A stretch of DNA of 64,000 bases from Ophiocordyceps camponoti-saundersi (nom. inval.) (Eukaryota > Ascomycota > Sordariomycetes > Hypocreales > Ophiocordycipitaceae): assembly GCA_003339415.1 (NCBI GenBank), contig PDHQ01000184.1, positions 1 through 64,000 of the forward strand, read 5' to 3'. The position numbers were made by a program, and so were the translations under genes. Within the stretch, counting starts at the first letter, position 1, and each line of letters begins with the position of its first letter. Under the pieces are notes generated by a model. The model ran no database searches. It was not told the origin of the DNA and saw only the letters and a program-made list of their open reading frames with translations. Shown here piece by piece: positions 61,444-64,000 of this stretch.

Positions 61444-61450
61444 TATTTTT
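61444..61450 (+). terminator. T-run just after the tRNA-like head
   Basis: TATTTTTC lies five bases after the discriminator. A run of five T would normally stop RNA polymerase III. In an active SINE it would cut the transcript short, so one or more T here may be RIP products of C; otherwise the source was a genuine tRNA gene with its terminator. Confidence 0.4.
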
Positions 61451-61860
61451 CACCCTAACTATATAGCCGGGGTACGGTCCGACCCCGGCATAACCCCGGC
61501 AGGAGTAGTAACTTTACCGGGCTCCTTCCCTCTCTTAGTAGGAGTAGTAACCTAGCCGAGGCTTAGGTAAGGTAAGGCGCGGGGTAAGGGTATAGTTAGA
61601 TAACGTAGGTTATTAAAAAAATAGGTTCCTTTTAATAGTAACTATAATTTAATAATAAAGTATAATTACGAAATAATATATCTTCGCTATAATATTTATT
61701 AATATATATACTAGAATTACTTAGAATTTAGATAAGATATACGATAAGAAATATAGGTATTTCTCGCTTAAGACCGGCGTAACTTCGGATATTTCCTATA
61801 ATAATTAAGCTTTCCGATACGACGTAATTAGCTTATAAGCTAGCCGAATATATTAAGTAA

Positions 61861-61891
61861 GGGGTTTTCCCCCGGGCACTCTAGTTTTTCC
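61861..61891 (+). other. Shared tail module of the SINE
   Basis: GGGGTTTT (61861-61868), 16-nt spacer, TTTTTCC (61885-61891), then about 55-60 nt of AT-rich tail to the insertion end. Here the module is unambiguously at the 3' end, because the tRNA head fixes the 5' end. The spacer is C/G-rich and unlike those of A, X or D; only the two T-rich boxes and their distance are kept. Confidence 0.85.
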
Positions 61892-62024
61892 TCTCTATTA
61901 AACGATTATATACTTAGATACCTATATAGGTTATTAGAGTAATATAATATATATATATAGTAAAGAGCGAAAGATTAAGTAATAGGTCCTATCCCGTTAT
62001 CGTGAAAAGTTAAGTAATAAAGTA

Positions 62025-64000
62025 TAAAATAACTTTCTAGCTATTTAAAAGTAAGCTTTTTTATTTTATAAAAGCTTATTTTATTAATATAACTCTGCTA
62101 GTCTTTAATAGGAATATTATTTAACTTATATAAAAAATATATATATTTAAGGTTTAGATTTATTATAAATTTTAATAAAAGCTATATTTTTATTATTTTA
62201 TAAAAAAGCTTACTTATTAATAGCTAACTCTAACTAAGCTTATTTTATTTACTTAAAGCTTTTTACTTTTCTAAGTAAGGGAAATTTATACTAAGGTTAT
62301 TAAATTTATAATCGCTTTTAGCGCTATAATTTACTCTACTTTAACTTTACTAAGTAAGGAACTTAAAAGCTTTATCTTTTAATAGCTAGCTATAACTTAG
62401 TTTAAATATTTTTATATTATCTCTAAAATATATTAAGTAACCTTTTCTTATTATATTAAGTTCGAAACTTTTATCCCTTTTATTAATATTTACTTATTTT
62501 ACTACGCTACTTATAGCTATTAACTTCTTTATAATAAAAAGCTTATAACTTATATCCGCTCCGCTTTTAAAAGAATTATTATATATTTTTACTAATATTA
62601 TAAAAGTTAGCCCCGCTTTACTTATATCCCCCTTAAATCCCTCTAATCTTTTTTTACTACTTAAGTATAAACTTTAGATATTACCTTTTAATCTCCTAAA
62701 ACTTTAAAAGCTTATCTTTATAAAAAATAATAACTCCGCTAGAATTTTAAGAAAAGAAGGCTTTAAAAATATAGCTAGTTTTTTAAATATTTTATTAATA
62801 AATTACCTTAACTAAAACTTAATAATATTTTATAAATTTATTAAAGCTTTCTAATATTCCTAAATAACGCTTTAACTTAGCTTTATAATAAAAAAATTAG
62901 CTTTAATAAGTTTCTTTATATTTATAATATTCTTATAATTATAACTTTTTATTACCCTTATAATAATAAGAAAGATAAAATAATAGCTTACTTTACTTTA
63001 TATTATAAACTAATTATTTATAAAAAAACGCTCTTATTAATATTTTTTATAAATTTAATTTAAAACTATAAGGATTTTAATAAGGCTTTTAGCTTTAAGG
63101 CTATTATAAGCTTTTTTACTATATAATTTATCTACTAATAATATTTTTATTAATTTAACCTTTTTTTATTATTTTATAATATTTAAATATATTAAAATAT
63201 TTAAATATAAAGTTTAAATATAAAGGTTAGTTTTTAATATTTTTACTATATAATTATTATTATTTATTTATTTTATACCTTACTTTTAACTTTACTTTTT
63301 ACTCCGCTTAGCTTTATTTAGCCCGCTTAGCTTTTTTACCCTTTTTCCCGCCCCGCCCTTTACTTTATTTTCTACGCTTAATAATACCTCTAACTTTTAT
63401 AAGCTTATCTTTTAAGCTATTATTATCGCTTTTTACTATATATTTTAACGCTATTAACGCGGATTTTATAGGAAATAATTTTAATATTTAGATAAAGTTT
63501 AGAATAGGCTTTAACTTTTTCTTTACCGCCTCCTTAGCCTCTATCTCTCTTATTTCTTATTTCGTTTTACCCTCCTCTATATTACTTACTTTTTTCGCTC
63601 CGCTTACCTTTTTAATTTTATTCGCCCTCTCCTTATTTTCTCTAACTATTATCTAATTTAATTTACTTTTTAATATTAATATTATAAAAACTAGCGTTTA
63701 AGCTATTATTTTATTTTCCGCTTTTAGCTTTATTTTTAGCTTTAGCTTTAGCTTTAGTAAATTTAAGTTAAGAATATATTAAATTTTAATAATATTCTCT
63801 AAAATATATTTAAATTAGTTAACTTTAATATAATTTATTACTTTTTAATTAATATTATTTTATATTTAATTAAGATTATATTCTATATTATATATAATAA
63901 ATTAAAAATTTTATTTTTTTAAATATATTTTTAATTAAAATTTTTATAAAAATAATATAATAAAGTTTTTTAAGCTAATAATAATAATAATAATAATTAT
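62025..64000 (-). pseudogene. X3 body to the right of A2
   Basis: Matches X2 from about 43080 to 45060 and resumes exactly after the A2 duplication. It ends at the window edge in a TAATAATAAT tract equivalent to 45030-45060 of X2. Only fragments of the Lys/Glu-rich ORF on the minus strand can be read. Confidence 0.65.

Larger units (their letters stand above)
61359..61952 (+). mobile_element. tRNA-headed SINE-like element (594 bp) in A2
   Basis: An insertion absent from A1, bounded by an exact 15-bp duplication. It begins with a tRNA-like sequence at its first base (the initial G may be shared with the duplication), followed by a body of about 420 bp unrelated to the other families. It ends with the shared tail module (61861-61891) and a TA-rich tail. 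This is the classic SINE plan: tRNA head, body, LINE-derived tail. It is the only copy in the window. It keeps more C and G than its surroundings, so it is probably young or escaped part of the RIP. Confidence 0.85.
54678..62009 (+). mobile_element. Family A full-length copy A2, carrying the SINE
   Basis: 7,332 bp including the SINE and its extra TSD; about 6.72 kb without them. Flanked by the 15-bp duplication TTAAGTAATAAAGTA (54663-54677 and 62010-62024) in X3. It starts with (TTA)n and the module in reverse (54751-54781), then the palindrome pair, a TATA-like box (55131-55140) and a G-run. Compared with A1 it retains an extra segment of about 226 bp (60760-60990). Confidence 0.88.
50846..64000 (-). 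mobile_element. Family X copy X3, split by A2, runs off the window
   Basis: Segments 50846-54677 and 62010-64000 match X2 from its left end to about 45060 and join across A2 at the duplication TTAAGTAATAAAGTA. A local tandem of GTTATCTAAAAA (about 51520-51590, five units) is specific to this copy. The Glu/Lys-rich ORF region lies near 63300-63780 on the minus strand, heavily mutated. Its tail end is outside the window. Confidence 0.8.

Noticed and set aside
1..64000. Mitochondrial, plastid or apicomplexan-type AT-rich genome
   Set aside because: The AT bias comes from selective loss of CpA/TpG with CpG kept, and the content is nested LTR and non-LTR elements with target duplications; no rRNA, tRNA cluster or organellar gene is present.

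Overview
The window looks like a nuclear heterochromatic block of a filamentous ascomycete (Pezizomycotina-like), made almost entirely of dead, nested transposable elements mutated by repeat-induced point mutation (RIP). Seen directly: CpA and TpG are almost absent while TpA dominates; CpG and CpC survive in patches. Repeat copies differ mostly by C/T and G/A changes. Stop codons in the recoverable reading frames are TAA/TAG, where CAA/CAG/TGG would be expected. I found no intact host gene, rRNA gene or CRISPR array. The organism assignment is inference.

I could resolve three non-LTR-like families, here called A (about 6.5-6.7 kb), X (7.2 kb) and D (1.86 kb). There are also a tRNA-headed SINE-like element (594 bp), two LTR elements (LTR-1, 3.6 kb; LTR-2, 7.0 kb) and a miniature LTR element (TRIM, 590 bp). 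Many insertions have target-site duplications (TSDs) I could read on both sides: 5 bp for the LTR elements and 12-17 bp for the others. Strands given for A, X and D are the direction of their recoverable reading frames.

Layout. 1-215: octamer microsatellite. About 285-17790: an X copy (X4), split by LTR-1 (2556-6149) and A1 (7902-14405). 17998-26690: a D copy (D5), split by LTR-2 (19625-26662), which itself contains a short A copy (A4, 20634-21116). About 26690-27835: short A copy A5 carrying the TRIM (26941-27530). 27836-31984: unassigned AT-rich sequence with D6 inside. 31985-33876: an inverted, rearranged D copy (D7). About 33878-50555: X1, split by A3 (34177-37660, itself split by D8), by a 167-bp X fragment (X5) and by a full X copy (X2, 39312-46518). 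From 50556: D9, split by X3, split by A2 (54678-62009), split by the SINE (61359-61952); X3 runs off the right edge. At the right end this gives an apparent stack of five layers: X1 > D9 > X3 > A2 > SINE.

The most unusual observation concerns A, X, D and the SINE together. All carry the same terminal module, GGGGTTTT-N16-TTTTTCC (or a close variant), about 55-60 nt before a TAA/TA-rich tail. Most of the short copies keep this end, as expected of target-primed reverse transcription from a 3' tail. But the best recoverable reading frames in A, X and D start near that tail and run away from it, so they are antisense to the strand that looks retrotransposed. In the SINE the module is at the true 3' end, downstream of the tRNA head. 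The elements may therefore be large non-autonomous retroposons carrying antisense gene bodies, mobilised by a LINE not present here, or they may use an unusual mechanism.
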